A stretch of DNA of 64,000 nt, taken from positions 230,577,501 through 230,641,500 of the forward strand of contig NC_091245.1 in NCBI RefSeq assembly GCF_042477335.2. Reading direction: 5' to 3'. The notes beneath the pieces are model-generated. The model made no database searches. It had not been told where the DNA came from and was given only the letters and a program-made list of their open reading frames with translations. Shown here piece by piece: positions 1 through 10,385 of the stretch (position 1 is its first letter; every line of letters starts with the position of its first letter). Both the position numbers and the translations under genes were made by a program. This DNA is from Ovis canadensis (lineage: Eukaryota; Chordata; Mammalia; Artiodactyla; Bovidae).

Positions 1-24
1 GGAAAAGAGAGTCTGCCATACTGT

Positions 25-130
25 CTTAAGCTTCCTGTTCTTCATCTGCAAATGAGGATAACCATATCTACCACATAAGGTAGCAGAGACACTGAAAATA
101 TGTAATCAGGAGTATAGCCTGGACACTTAC
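25..130 (+). repeat. MIR SINE fragment
   Basis: The stretch follows the MIR core in sense order: a 'CTTCATCTGCAAATGAGGATA' -like block (about 50-60) and then a degraded 'ACCTACCTCATAAGG' block and a 'GCCTGGACAC' -like end. It is ancient and diverged, and its edges are approximate. Confidence 0.55.
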
Positions 131-295
131 CAATCACAACAGTCACCAGCATGAGGCCTTTAGTCTAGAGGACAGTCCTGGATGTCCCCAGAGAAAAGGA
201 AGGCTGGAGAGAATGTTGTGAACATGGGAGGAGGGCTGTCACTCAGTGGTCGCAGGGCAGTGCATACTTCACCAACCAGTAAAGAAGTATTTCAG

Positions 296-505
296 GACTT
301 CCCTGGTGGCTCAGATGGTAAAGCATCTGTCTACAATGTGAGAGACCTGGGTTTGATCCCTGGGTTGGGAAGCTTCCCTGGAGAAAGAAACGGCAACCCA
401 CTCCAGTACTCTTGCCTTGAAAATCTCATGGACAGAGGAGCTTGGTGCAGGCTACTGTCCATGGGGTCACAAAGAGTCGGGCATGACTGAGCAACTTCAC
501 TTTCT
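296..505 (+). mobile_element. Bov-tA SINE with perfect 16-bp TSD
   Basis: Full unit: tRNA-Glu-derived head starting GGACTTCCCTGGTGGCTCAG, then the BovA body ending in GACTGAGCAACTT. It is flanked by a perfect 16-bp duplication, TAAAGAAGTATTTCAG, at 280-295 and 506-521, so both edges are exact. The frame at 182-490 crosses it and is not a gene. Confidence 0.95.
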
Positions 506-544
506 TAAAGAAGTATTTCAGTAGCTTAAAAATCTACTGAAGGC

Positions 545-1380
545 TGAATGTCAGCTCTGCTTGTAAGGTTGTTTCGAGGATTAAATAAGACACTGCATAT
601 AAAGTGCTTCAGTTCAGTTCAGTTCAGTTCAGTCGCTCAGTCGTGTATGACTCTTTGCGACCCCATGAATCACAGCACGCCAGGCCTCCCTGTCCATCAC
701 CAACTCCCGGAGTTCACTCAGACTCATGTCCATCGAGTCAGTGATGCCATCCAGCCATCTCATCTTTGGTCGTCCCCTTCTCCTCCTGCCCCCAATCCCT
801 CCCAGCATCAGAGTCTTTTCCAATGAGTCAACTCTTTGCATGAGGTGGCCAAAGTACTGGAGTTTCAGCTTTAGCATCATTCCTTCTAGAGAAATCCCAG
901 TGCTGATCTCCTTCAGAATGGACTGGTTGGATCTCCTTGCAGTCCAAGGGACTCTCAAGAGTCTTCTCCAACACCACAGTTCAAAGGCATCAATTCTTCC
1001 GCACTCAGCCTTCTTCACAGTCCAACTCTCACATCCATACATGACCACTGGAAAAACCATAGCCTTGACTAGACGGACCTTAGTCGGCAAAGTAATGTCT
1101 CTGCTTTTGAATATGCCATCTAGGTTAGTCATAACTTTTCTTCCAAGGAGTAAGCATCTTTTAATTTCATGGCTGCAGTCACCATCTGCAGTGATTTTGG
1201 AGCCCCCAAAAATAAAGTCTGACACTGTTTCCACTGTTTCCCCATCTATTTTCCATGAAGTGATGGGACCGGATGCCATGATCTTAGTTTTCTGAATGTT
1301 GAGCTTTAAGCCAACTTTTTCACTCTCCTGGCACATGGTAAATAAACAGAATAGACAGCAGCCATTATTGTTATATCTGG
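545..1380 (+). repeat. MIR SINE split by a BovB insertion
   Basis: The left part (about 555-607) reads GGATTAAATAAGACACTGCATATAAAGTGCTT and the right part (1331-1378) continues CTGGCACATGGTAAATAAAC, as in the MIR 3' half. The BovB at 608-1330 lies between them, so the MIR is the older element. Confidence 0.6.
608..1330 (-). mobile_element. BovB (RTE) LINE, 5'-truncated 3' end
   Basis: Reverse-strand BovB 3' end of about 720 bp. Four TTCAG units at 608-632 are the complement of the ACTGA tail. The minus frame 629-1405 encodes the polypeptide C-terminal to the reverse-transcriptase core ([20 protein letters not shown], then [20 protein letters not shown]), which stays open to the end of the body. 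The catalytic YADD region is absent, so the copy cannot be autonomous. Codons past about 1330 come from the flanking MIR. Confidence 0.95.
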
Positions 1381-2335
1381 TTTTGGTACTTTTCCATTCT
1401 AACATGCAATGTGAAGATTAAAAGCTTAAAAACATGAGACCCCTCTGTATTGTTTCTCTTTCCTTTAACATGAGGACTCACTGTCTTTACCTCCCTGTGA
1501 GCTTATAGGCCCTGTGAACATCCAAGGTCTTTAACAAAACAAATGGATGACCTTTTAATGGATAGATTTTTTTTAAGAAATAAGGAGCCTGTTTTTTTTT
1601 TTTTCCTTCTTACTGGAAACCATGAGTCAATGATAGCATTGCTCTGTATAAGTCTCTTCAACAGCTGTACAAAGCTTGAGATTTTCCTCCGTGTTTTGGT
1701 TATGCCTTGTCTGCGAATTGACCTGGTGACGGAATAGAAACAAAAGAGTATTGCCCGGCTGTAATTTCAGAAGGGATTTCTGTGGCTTCATAGAGAAGTG
1801 TGCTTTGCACCATGGAACCTCATATCCTAAATTTAGAATAGGCTGAGAGAGACAGAGTTCAGAGCTGTAGTTCCTCATAGCATAGGAACCTTCTTTAATA
1901 ATGAAATTAGGCTCCCAGAACCTGACTCACTAGCACATTTCCTGGACATGAAAGAGCTCTCCGGAGCTGGGCTGGCAGATATCTGAATTCTCTGGAAAAA
2001 GGCTGATTGATGGTGAAGGATTTTCCACAATGCTGGGGAGCCACATTTTCTTCCACATCAGCTGAGAAGGTTCAAATGAAAGCTGATAAATGCTGACAGG
2101 AAGGAAAGCTAACTTTAGCTTTGCACAGCTACACAGCAGTCTAGGCCAGAACACCCAGATATCTCCTTTGTTCTGTCTCTGAGCCACTCCATAGTTCTCT
2201 GGGCTGCTATTCAGTGTGTTTCTGCTGTGGGAGTAGGCTCCACACTGTTCCTGCCGGAGTCTGGTCAGACCTGCAGCCATGGTCTTCTCCACCCTGAGGC
2301 AGTCTCTGGGATGCCATGAATGCTGGGATTTCACC
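1381..2335. other. No recognised feature
   Basis: Mixed-composition DNA without a SINE, LINE or gene that I can name. The short frames here (1543-1737 plus, 1627-1878 minus, 1930-2334 minus) have no recognisable protein motif. A run of 11 T lies near 1592-1603. Confidence 0.5.
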
Positions 2336-2352
2336 CTGTGTGGACTGAGGTG

Positions 2353-2575
2353 TGTGTGCGTGTGTGCTCAGTTGCTCAGTTGTATCCGAAACTTTGTGAG
2401 CCCTGTAGCCTGCCAGGCTCCACTGTCTATGGGATTCTCCGTCCATGGGATTCTCCGGGCAAGTATACTGGAGTGGGTTGCCACTTTCTACTCCAGGGGA
2501 TCTTCCCAATTCGGGATTGAGCCTGCGTTTCTTGAGTCTCCTGCACCATCTTCACCATCTGAGCAGCTGGGAAGC
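2353..2575 (-). mobile_element. Bov-tA SINE with perfect 17-bp TSD
   Basis: Minus-oriented copy: body (CAGTTGCTCAGTTGTATCCG, GGGATTCTCCGTCCATGG with a short internal duplication, GGAGTGGGTTGCCAC) then the tRNA-like head ending in CTGGGAAG. A TSD of 17 bp, CTGTGTGGACTGAGGTG, lies at 2336-2352 and 2576-2592. The duplicated 'GGGATTCTCC GTCCATGGGATTCTCC' block near 2431-2459 is private to this copy. Confidence 0.95.
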
Positions 2576-2592
2576 CTGTGTGGACTGAGGTG

Positions 2593-3180
2593 GGAGACAG
2601 TAACTCCCCCATAGCTCCTGAATTAGTACAGGAAGGGTGCTGTATGACACTGAACTCCCCTGGGCAGAATTGAGGGAGGGACTGCTGAAAGGCGGTGTGT
2701 ACGTGGCACCCGGAAATTTGCTTCCTCACCTGTCTTCACTGGTTTGCGGTGTGGCACTCCACCGTCTTCTCGGGCCTCTAGGTGAGCTCCTGGGCCATCA
2801 GGGTTCTCCTGGAGTGGCTGGGTCTGCCTCTGCCCATTCCTTCTCTGTTTTTCTGTTTGTAGCCCAAACACGGACCCCTTCTTCCTCTCCCAGGTGTTAT
2901 TTATTTGCTTTCACAGGCAAATAACTGGCCTCTTGGCAACGCGCACTGGGGCCACCACATATGAGATGGGAACACATATCTCCTAGATGTTTTACTGTGA
3001 CCTGGAGACCTTCACTTAACCCTGTTAATCAGAGGAAGACGAATTTTAATTGGGTTCTAATCCAGTCATCCACTATGAAAGCAAATTTCATTAACCTCTT
3101 GGTTAATGAAAGGCCTTAACAAAGCTACACGTACTTCATCCAGCTGATCTTTACTGATAGCAGATTCATTCTCTTTTATT
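2593..3180. other. Unassigned stretch with a small palindrome
   Basis: No repeat family or gene recognised. The plus frame 2637-2924 has no familiar motif. Around 3000-3150 the sequence is AT-rich and contains an 11-bp-arm inverted repeat at 3086-3111 (see findings). Confidence 0.45.
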
Positions 3181-3184
3181 TATT

Positions 3185-3300
3185 TATTTTTTATTCACCA
3201 AACACTTACAGAGTGCCTATTGCATACAGGGCACTGAGTTGTGGGGAGGCAAGGACAGTAAATAGTTCCAAGCACGAGGCATCCCACTTTGGTGAGAGAC
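3185..3300 (-). repeat. L2 LINE 3' end fragment
   Basis: TTCACCAAACACTTACAGAG, TGCCTATTGCATACAGGGCAC and GAGGCAAGGACAGTAAAT follow the reverse complement of the L2 3' end (end of 'tgagcacctactatgtgccaggc' pattern). It is old and diverged, with approximate limits. Confidence 0.55.
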
Positions 3301-3795
3301 AAATGGAGAGATGAGGTGGGGGCAGAGTGGGGTCACTCACTCAGCCTGGGCTCACTGGAGTCTGCTTCCCAAACTCAGCGCCCCCCTGGCAACATGATCA
3401 GAAACTTAAGACCGTTGGAAAGCTTTTTTGGTGGGTAGGATAAAGCGTTCAGGAAATAGTTGCTCGTGTGTTTTCTCAGCTCCTGAGAACCACGGAGAGA
3501 GAGGGGATCTTGAAGACACACAGAACAAACCTGAAAAGCTCTCAAATGTCTCCACTGAGCTCCGCCAGGTGGGCAGCAAGGAAAACTTTGGAAGGGTTTC
3601 TGTTTAGTCCGGTCATTGTGGAAACTCAATAGTCTACATTTTGAAGAAACTTTTTATTTCGAAGATCAAAGCCAGTGTTTCTCAAGTGTTTTAGAGTAGG
3701 ATTTCTACATCATGTTCCAGTAACCCTATATATTTAAAAAATGATTTCCACCTGAAACTTGTTTCACAAAATAATACTTAAACTGTGTGGAATGC
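3301..3795. other. No recognised feature
   Basis: No repeat or gene identified. The minus frame 3375-3629 shows no known motif. The section near 3670-3790 looks like a decayed interspersed repeat, but I cannot name it. Confidence 0.4.
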
Positions 3796-3799
3796 ACTC

Positions 3800-3907
3800 T
3801 ATTTTCTCTCCTTTTCTTTTCTCCTCCCTTCCTCCTCTCTCCTTTCCTTCCTTCCTCTCTTCCTTCTTTCTCTCTTTCCCTCCTTCTCTCCCCATCTCCC
3901 TCTCCTG
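3800..3907. repeat. Polypyrimidine (CT-rich) tract
   Basis: About 108 bases that are almost only C and T on the plus strand, with imperfect TTCC, CTTT and TCTC units. Such tracts can adopt triplex (H-DNA) structure; that is general knowledge, not something visible here. Confidence 0.85.
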
Positions 3908-3978
3908 CCGGTAACTACCCACTTCAATAATTTAACAGATAACTAACGAGTTTTTAATGCTCATCTCTAGAACCCTGA

Positions 3979-4010
3979 GGGCTTCCCTGATAGCTCAGTT
4001 GGTAAAGACC
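3979..4010 (+). repeat. Truncated Bov-tA head
   Basis: GGGCTTCCCTGATAGCTCAG followed by TTGGTAAAGA matches the first 31 bases of the Bov-tA tRNA-like head; the rest of the SINE is missing. SINEs are normally truncated at the 5' end, so a head-only remnant points to a later deletion. Confidence 0.7.
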
Positions 4011-4384
4011 ATATCTTTGGCTCTGCCCATCATGTCTGCAAGAAAGGCACTTAGAGGTCAAAGTGGGGGCCCTGGCTGGGACAGGAAGGCTCACCAGAGC
4101 AACATTTTGCTGTGCACAATTGAGTGAGTTTATTTTTCTTCCCGTGACTTTTGAAGCTTTCAAGATTGGCTACAGCAGCTCTTGCTGCACCATAGAACAA
4201 CTTTTTTTCTATAATCCTCAGAGCTTTCTGAACCTAATAAATCTAAACACTTGGAAATGACTTCAAATTGTTAATTGGAGTCATTTTAGAAACATCATCA
4301 ATTAGTTCATGCTCATAAAGAATACTCAGCTCACATTTAATAGTGTTATTTCTTGGATCTGAGTAGTTGTTAGAAAAACCCTAT
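4011..4384. other. No recognised feature
   Basis: AT-rich DNA without an identifiable repeat or gene; the short plus frame 4063-4260 has no known motif. Confidence 0.4.
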
Positions 4385-4795
4385 TCAGTGTGGTTCAGTG
4401 GTTGGGGTTCCTGCTGGAAGTCAGACATGTCACTAAATAGATGGTGCCCCAGTTTGTTCATCCATTAAATGGAGGTAATAGGGGAGCTCCCTGATGGTGA
4501 AGTGGTTACGACTGCACCTTCCAGTGCAGGGGGTTCAGGTTAGGGAGCTAAGATTACATATACCTTTCAGCCAAAACCCAAAACATAAAACAGAGACAAT
4601 ATTATAACAAATTCAATAAAGACTTAAAAAATGGTCCACATAAAAAAAAATCTTTAAAAATAAATGGGGTCAATAAGTCCTGCTTTCGTAGGAGTATTGT
4701 GAGAATTAAAGGGTAGTAGGCTGTCATGCTCTTCACAGAATTCCCGGCTTAGGGCAGGTGCACAGTGGTAGCTGAGGTTCGGTAGTGCTGCCCTC
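4385..4795 (+). repeat. MIR SINE split by a CHR-type SINE
   Basis: Left part (4385-4480) has GTCACTAAATAGATGG and CCAGTTTGTTCATCCATTAA, the MIR 'cagtttcctcatctgtaaaatgg' block. The right part (4676-4795) has AGTATTGTGAGAATTAAAGG and a GGCAGGTGCACAGTG end. The two halves join in register once the SINE at 4481-4660 is removed. Confidence 0.6.
4481..4660 (+). mobile_element. CHR/ART2-type SINE
   Basis: tRNA-like head GGGGAGCTCCCTGATGGTGA, a GTGCAGGGGGTTCAGGTT B-box area and an A-rich AAAACATAAAAC tail. Flanked by an imperfect 15-bp duplication (TAAATGGAGGTAATA at 4466-4480, TAAATGGGGTCAATA at 4661-4675, 13 of 15 identical). Confidence 0.75.
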
Positions 4796-4799
4796 CAGC

Positions 4800-5041
4800 A
4801 CGCCGACTCCAGACTCATCGCCGTATCCACCTTGCTCAAGTCAGCAGTCCCTGCCCATAGCTCTAGGAGATGGTTTTGCTGAGATATATACTAGGCATAT
4901 TGAGATTTCTTTGTTTGGACCCTGCTTGATTCCCCCTAGATGACCTGCCTCACTTGTTGGAAGATAGGAGAGCACTTGACTACAACAAGGAAGTGAAACT
5001 CTCCACTGCTTTTCAGAAGGATGCATAAGTGAGGCTGTCCC
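4800..5041. other. No recognised feature
   Basis: Short unique-looking stretch; nothing identified. Confidence 0.4.
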
Positions 5042-5268
5042 TATGCATGCATACTCAGTTGCTCAGTCAGTCCGACTCTTTGGGACCCTTTATTGACCAT
5101 AGCCCACCAGGCTCCTCTGTCCGTGGGATTTTCTAGGCAAGAATACAGGAGTGGGTTGCAATGACCTTCTCCAGGGGATCTTCCCAACCTAGGGATTGAA
5201 CATGGGTCTGTTAAACATCTCTTGCATTGCCAGGTGGGTTCTTTACCACTAGTGCCACCTGGCACGTC
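5042..5268 (-). mobile_element. Bov-tA SINE
   Basis: Minus-oriented full unit from CAGTTGCTCAGTCAGTCCGA through GGGATTTTCTAGGCAAGAAT to the head complement GGTTCTTTACCACTAGTGCC. Only a short GTCCC similarity flanks it, so its TSD is not clear. Confidence 0.9.
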
Positions 5269-5994
5269 CCCAGACTTCCCAAAACTATCTATTTTTGTGG
5301 GGATGTCCTCCATGCAGAAGACTCACCCTTAAGGGAGAGACACAGACAAGACTCCTAAATGTGACTGAGTTTGGATTAAAGAGTGACAACCATGATCTGT
5401 GATTTGGGAAAGGGGAGAATGGGGACAGAGGGGGAATCCCATGGACAACTGAAACCTGGAAAGCATTTACTATAAAACATGTATTTTGCACCTACTGTTC
5501 ACACTACCCTGTACCAAAACACACAGACCACCAAGAGCTTGCTAACTAATTGAGAGTTAAAATACATTTGTAGATTAACTTTCAAAACTGACGAGAACTC
5601 ATGGGCCACTGAAGAATGAGGCTCCATGCCTATTATTTTTATCACAATGTGTATGTAATGCATTCTGGACATTTTCCAGATAGGCCCCATGGAGGAGGCT
5701 GGACTGAAGCTGAGTCCTCCTAGGGATAAATTCCAGATGAGTGAATAGGATGAGGGGAAGACCATAAAGTCGAAGAGAGTGATTTGGGGAGAAACTGAGT
5801 GTCCCAGTGGGAGTAGAATGGAGCACAGGGGTGTGCACATGTAAGAAAAAAGATTGAACAGTTAGACAGGAGCCAGATTGTACTTGCTACCCAAGGTGCC
5901 TTTTATCCAGCTGTTTCATGTTCAGCCTTTCACCAGATTGCTAACAAGTAATGGAAGGACCAGGGCTAGATTACGGTCAATCTATGCAGCCATG
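5269..5994. other. No recognised feature
   Basis: About 720 bases with no named repeat. Minus frames at 5285-5491, 5499-5840 and 5599-5838 overlap each other and show no known protein motif. Confidence 0.45.
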
Positions 5995-6543
5995 AAATTA
6001 AAAGACGCTTACTCCTTGGAAGAAAAGTTATGACCAACCTAGATAGTATATTCAAAAGCAGAGACATTACTTTGCTGACTAAGGTCCATCTAGTCAAGGC
6101 TATGGTTTTTCCCGTGGTCATGTATGGATGTGAGAGTTGGACTGTGAAGAAGGCTGAGCGCCGAAGAATTGATGCTTTTGAACTGTGGTGTTGGAGAAGA
6201 CTCTTGAGAGTCCCTTGGACTGCAAGGAGATCCAACCAGTCCATTCTGAAGGAGATCAGCCCTGGGATTTCTTTGGAAGGAATGATGCTAAAGCTGAAAC
6301 TCCAGTACTTTGGCCACCTCATGCAAAGAGTTGACTCATTGGAAAAGACTCTGATGCTGGGAGGGATTGGGGGCAGGAGGAGAAGGGGATGACCAAGGAT
6401 GAGATGGCCGGATGGCATCACTGACTCGATGGACTTGAGTCTGAGCGAACTCCGGGAGTTGGTGATGGACAGGGAGGCCTGGTGTGCTGCGATTCATGGG
6501 GTCGCAAAGAGTCGGACACGACTGAGTGACTGAACTGAGCTGA
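5995..6543 (+). mobile_element. BovB LINE 3' end
   Basis: 5'-truncated plus-strand copy starting at GCAGCCATGAAATTAAAAGA and ending in GACTGAACTGAGCTGA. The frame 6030-6392 encodes [20 protein letters not shown] and on to [13 protein letters not shown], then a stop interrupts what continues as [20 protein letters not shown]. It holds only the region downstream of the reverse-transcriptase core. Confidence 0.95.
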
Positions 6544-7079
6544 TGACCTAAACACAGACCCACAATGATGCCTCCTTGGGTGGTCCATCACTTCAAATAA
6601 AGGATCTGTTACATAAATCAGCTGAGGAGTTAAATGCTAGTCAGACCTAGCTCTTCTGTTTATGCTGGACGGAATGAAGCTCTCCCACTGTGAGATGGAA
6701 ACAAATGACCTATCTGATGACACCTTCAAATCAGACTTAAAATTTAGTCACTTGGTGAGTCAAAGAAAATTATTTTTTAATGATTTTGATTGAAATTGAG
6801 CATAAGTGGATAACGACAATTACAAAAAATTCAACTCGGATCTAGAGGGGCAGTGAAGTGTTAAAGGCATGAGCTAGAGGTGCCCTCTCCTTTGGGCAAT
6901 GAAGGACATGCTAATTTTTTCTTCATATTTAATGCAGGACTAAAGAGAACAAGAAAAAGAAGAAAGGGCATGGGTACTTCCCCAGGCTTATGTAAGGTTA
7001 ACTGGGAGGGGATGGCTGTGAGCATATTGAGGCATTTTTGTCCCAGGTGTGACCCAGGATCTGTCACATAGAATTCAAA
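6544..7079. other. No recognised feature
   Basis: AT-rich in the middle (6720-6830). Opposed frames at 6861-7067 and 6880-7071 mirror each other across the same bases, as expected by chance. Confidence 0.4.
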
Positions 7080-7235
7080 TGAACAAACATTTATTGACTG
7101 TCTACTATGTGCCGGTGTTTCAAACTAGCAGTAAAAAAATGACCAAGACTGGGTCCTTCCTTGAAGGTATTCATAGCCTGGTGAGGGAGGCATGCAGTGA
7201 GTAGGTGAAATATACTGTGATCACAAATAAGATAG
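7080..7235 (-). repeat. L2 LINE 3' end fragment
   Basis: AACAAACATTTATTGACTGT, CTACTATGTGCCGGTGTTTC and TCCTTGAAGGTATTCATAGC match the reverse complement of the L2 terminus in order. Confidence 0.65.
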
Positions 7236-7238
7236 CCC

Positions 7239-7345
7239 CGTCACTGACTCAATGGACATGAACTTAAGTAAACTCTGGGAGATAGTGAAGGACAGGGAAG
7301 TCAGTCCAAGGGGTCACAAAGAGCCAGACATAACTTAGCAACTGA
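7239..7345 (+). mobile_element. BovB 3' terminus, strongly 5'-truncated
   Basis: Starts at CACTGACTCAATGGACATGA, continues through GGTCACAAAGAGCCAGACAT and ends GCAACTGAACAACAACA. About 107 bp of the extreme 3' end, with some internal decay. Confidence 0.85.
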
Positions 7346-7804
7346 ACAACAACAAGGAAATGGTGTGTAGGCTGCCTTTGGAGGAGAGGAGAAAGCAAAG
7401 GGTTTTTGCTAAGAGGAAAATAAAAGGCATTTTAGGCAAATCTGACTCATTGAAGGAGATCAATGCATACTTGTTGAATGAATGGAGTGATTAAAGAGCA
7501 TGTGGCCAGGCATAGCACAATGCACTAGCATAGGGTAATACACACACAATCCAGAGGGAGACAGTGCGTCATTTGCAGTAAGTTTCATACACAAGGAAAC
7601 ACTAAGAAAGCCAGGCCTGACCTAAGATGTGTACTGCTGCAGAAGTTGTTGCAAATGGTTTCCCTGTACAGCATCCTGGTAGAGAACTAGTTAGTTAGGT
7701 ATTTCGGTTGGCCCATCAATAGAAAGACATCAAAGGAGCTATGAAAGCACAGGTGTTCATAATTCTAGTGAAAGGATTGGCTGGATACCAATACAAACTC
7801 CAGA
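7346..7804. other. Mostly unassigned, possible L2 tail at 7440-7490
   Basis: ATCAATGCATACTTGTTGAATG followed by AATGGAGTGA near 7460-7490 resembles the last bases of L2/MIR3 on the plus strand. Nothing else is recognised. Confidence 0.35.
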
Positions 7805-8182
7805 TTTTATATGTTTATATCTATATTTTATACACATATTATGTATATATTTTATATGTATATGTATGGATATGTTTTGTATGTGTATGTATATATATTT
7901 GTATATGTATAAATATGTATGTATATGTAATGAGGCTTCCCAGATGGTGCAGTGGTAAAGAATCCACCTGCCAATGCAGGAGACTTGAGTTTGATTCCTG
8001 GGTCAGAAAGATCCCCTGGAATAAGAAATGGCAACCCACTCCAGTATTCTTGCCTGGAAAACTCCATGGACAGAGGAGCCTGGAGGGCTACAGCCCATGG
8101 GGTTGCAGAGAGTCAGACATGACTGACCAACTGAGCATGCACAGAACGCATGTATATATAATATGTATATATATTATGTACA
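7805..8182. repeat. TA/TG-rich simple-sequence tract split by a SINE
   Basis: TATATG-type runs at 7805-7930 resume at about 8150-8182 after the Bov-tA at 7932-8140. The apparent ORF with a Tyr/Ile/Cys-rich protein (7741-8331) is a translation of this tract and is not a gene. Confidence 0.85.
7932..8140 (+). mobile_element. Bov-tA SINE
   Basis: Head GAGGCTTCCCAGATGGTGCA, B-box GAGTTTGATTCCTGG, body TGGCAACCCACTCCAGTATT and end AACTGAGCATGCACA. It sits inside the TATATG tract, so its TSD cannot be told from the simple repeat. Confidence 0.93.
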
Positions 8183-9510
8183 AATACATTTTTAGGAGCA
8201 ATATATGGAGCAATATAGAATCACATTATTTTGCCCCATCCTTCCCAAGGTGGATTGTTTCAGAGCTGAGAGGTCAGCCAGATGTACAGGGATGGAGCGT
8301 TGCTAGTTTTCCTGGGAAAGGACTGGCATGAACATGGCCAGGCTCATAAGAATGCGTGCACATTGCTGTTTTCGCAAGGCCTTCAGGGGCTTTTCTAAGA
8401 GTCTTTCCCCTGATCTCATGACCATGTTTACCGTGTGCTTAGTTGGAACCTTCTCCCCACTGCTAATAATATGTCTTGTGTTATGTAATAATGTAATAAT
8501 ATAGCCCCTCTCAGAGCACTAGTATTCATATTATCGCATCTGAAACTGACAGAAGCCCTTGTTCTGTGCTTTCTTTTTACAGATGCAGCCCAGATCTCTG
8601 CACTTTAAAAGGCCTCTGCATTGAACAAGCCTGTGTGACTTGGCCAGGAAGCCACAGGGAGATGCAGATGCCAATACACATGGAAATGGGGCTCCTTTTT
8701 TTTCCTAAAGAAAACAGGCTTCATTTTTCCTTAGTGCCACTGAAACGAAATGCTTGAGCCTGTTTTTATATGCAGAAATATCCCCAGTTCAAAAAGAAAT
8801 AAAGTTAATTCAAGAAGCAAATGTCTACCTACAGGTATCTGAAACAAACATGACCAGGTAACCCAGATTTCAAAGGAAAAATCCCAATTGCTAATGCTTA
8901 GTAATTGTATAGCTGATTTTATATAAATTGCTAAATTTCTTTGAATTTTGCCTCAATAAAGATGTGTATGCCACTAAATGTGAGACACAAATCATATAAT
9001 GATTTATTATCAGATTTTATGTCCTAATTTTTGTTTTTGAAAAATAGAGTCACCATTCTTAAAGGAAAACAGTATCAGCCTTCAAATTAGTGTCCTAAAG
9101 TAGACTGACCCCAAACTGACTTCATCAGGAACCAGACTGGTATAAGGCAGGGCTATATCTCCAGACCACAGCAAAACTCAGTGATGGACACTGGGGTACA
9201 ACCATCAAAGCAGTGTGAGGCTAAACCACATAGGGACTGGTCCAGAGCTCCTTACCCTGCCTGTGCCTTCCAAGAAGGATTACTTCCAGATACGGGACAT
9301 AAGCCAGACTTACAGGTATAAAGAGATAGAACCCAAGGCTATCAGAACAAAAGGGATGAGGGGTTAAACAGATCACTGTGGTAAGGCCATTTGTCCATTA
9401 TGCTAAAGAATATCAGACATTTAAAAAATTTTTTAGAATTTTAAATTTGTTCCTAAATTTTTAAACAAGTTCTTAAACTTGTTACAATTATGTGTGAGAT
9501 AAAAATAAGT
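8183..9510. other. No recognised feature
   Basis: About 1.3 kb without a named element. A pyrimidine stretch plus CAG at 8569-8581 resembles a splice acceptor, but no supporting exon is visible. The section 9060-9400 has the feel of an old LTR but could not be assigned. Confidence 0.4.
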
Positions 9511-9850
9511 TGGCTCTCATAAGAAAGAATGCCATTTGACTATTTGTAGCAACATGGATGAACTTGGAGTGGAATAAGTCAAAGACAAATGCTGTATGGT
9601 ATCACTTATATGTGGAATCTAAACAATAAAGCAAAGTAGTGAATATAACAACAACAACAACAAAAAAATGAAGCAGACTCACAGATAGAGAGAACAAACT
9701 AGCGGTTACCAGTGGGGAAGGGCAATACGGGGTGGAGGAGTGGGAGGTACAAACTGTTGGGTAGTCTCAAGAATGGATTATATATGTGGAATATTGCCAA
9801 TATTTTATAATAACTGTAAATGGAAAATAACCTGTAAAAACTGTATTAAA
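9511..9850 (+). mobile_element. L1 LINE 3' UTR
   Basis: AGCAACATGGATGAACTTGG, TATCACTTATATGTGGAATC and GTGGAATATTGCCAATATTT with CTGTAAATGGAAAATAACCT follow the L1 3' UTR in sense order, ending near the AAAACTGTATTAAAA tail. An ACA repeat lies at 9645-9662. No ORF2 remains. Confidence 0.8.
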
Positions 9851-9861
9851 ATGTTTATTTT

Positions 9862-10130
9862 TTCTAATTTTTATTTTTACTTTATTTTACTTTACAATAC
9901 TGTATTGGTTTTGCCATACATTGACATGAATCCACCACGGGTGTACATGAATTCCAAAACACGAACCCCCCTCCCACCTCCCTGCCCATAACATCTCTCT
10001 GGGTCATCCCCATGCACCAGCCCCAAGCATCCTGTATCCTGCATCAGACATAGACTGGTGATTTGTTTCTTACATGATAGTATACATGTTTCAATGCCAT
10101 TCTCCCAAATCATCCCACCCTCTCCCTCTC
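9862..10130 (-). mobile_element. Ruminant L1 (L1_BT-like) 3' UTR
   Basis: Minus orientation: TTTACAATACTGTATTGGTT, ACATTGACATGAATCCACCA and CATCCCACCCTCTCCCTCTCC mark the G-rich 3' UTR of the ruminant L1 family read backwards. It directly follows the older plus-strand L1 end, making a tail-to-tail pair. Confidence 0.85.
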
Positions 10131-10385
10131 CTTAAAAATTAGAAGTTTTCCAAGTGATTACAAAAACAAAATTGGCTCTGAGTGAAAATATTAGAATCAT
10201 TACAGTGAGGAAGGTATGTAAACTTCAGGGCAAAGCCATGAAATAGGTGTTTCTTTTGGCTACTCTAACACCTTTCCAACTTCATATTTTCTTTCTGCTC
10301 CTGATCAGTAATTTCATGGTAGATAAACTGTTGTTATAATTAACTGCAAATACATATAAAGCACAGATGCATGAAAAGTTGTAGC

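Noticed and set aside
182-490. 102-codon plus frame as a gene
   Set aside because: Two thirds of it is translated Bov-tA SINE (296-505); the SINE has a perfect TSD.
629-1405. 258-codon minus frame as a host protein
   Set aside because: It is the C-terminal part of the BovB polyprotein plus a few codons of flanking MIR; the catalytic region is missing.
7741-8331. 196-codon plus frame with apparent membrane-like Tyr/Ile/Val segments
   Set aside because: Translation of a TATATG simple repeat and a SINE; hydrophobicity is a composition effect.
8569-8760. Exon starting after a pyrimidine tract and CAG
   Set aside because: One acceptor-like motif and a 63-codon frame without a donor, domain or neighbour exon are not enough.
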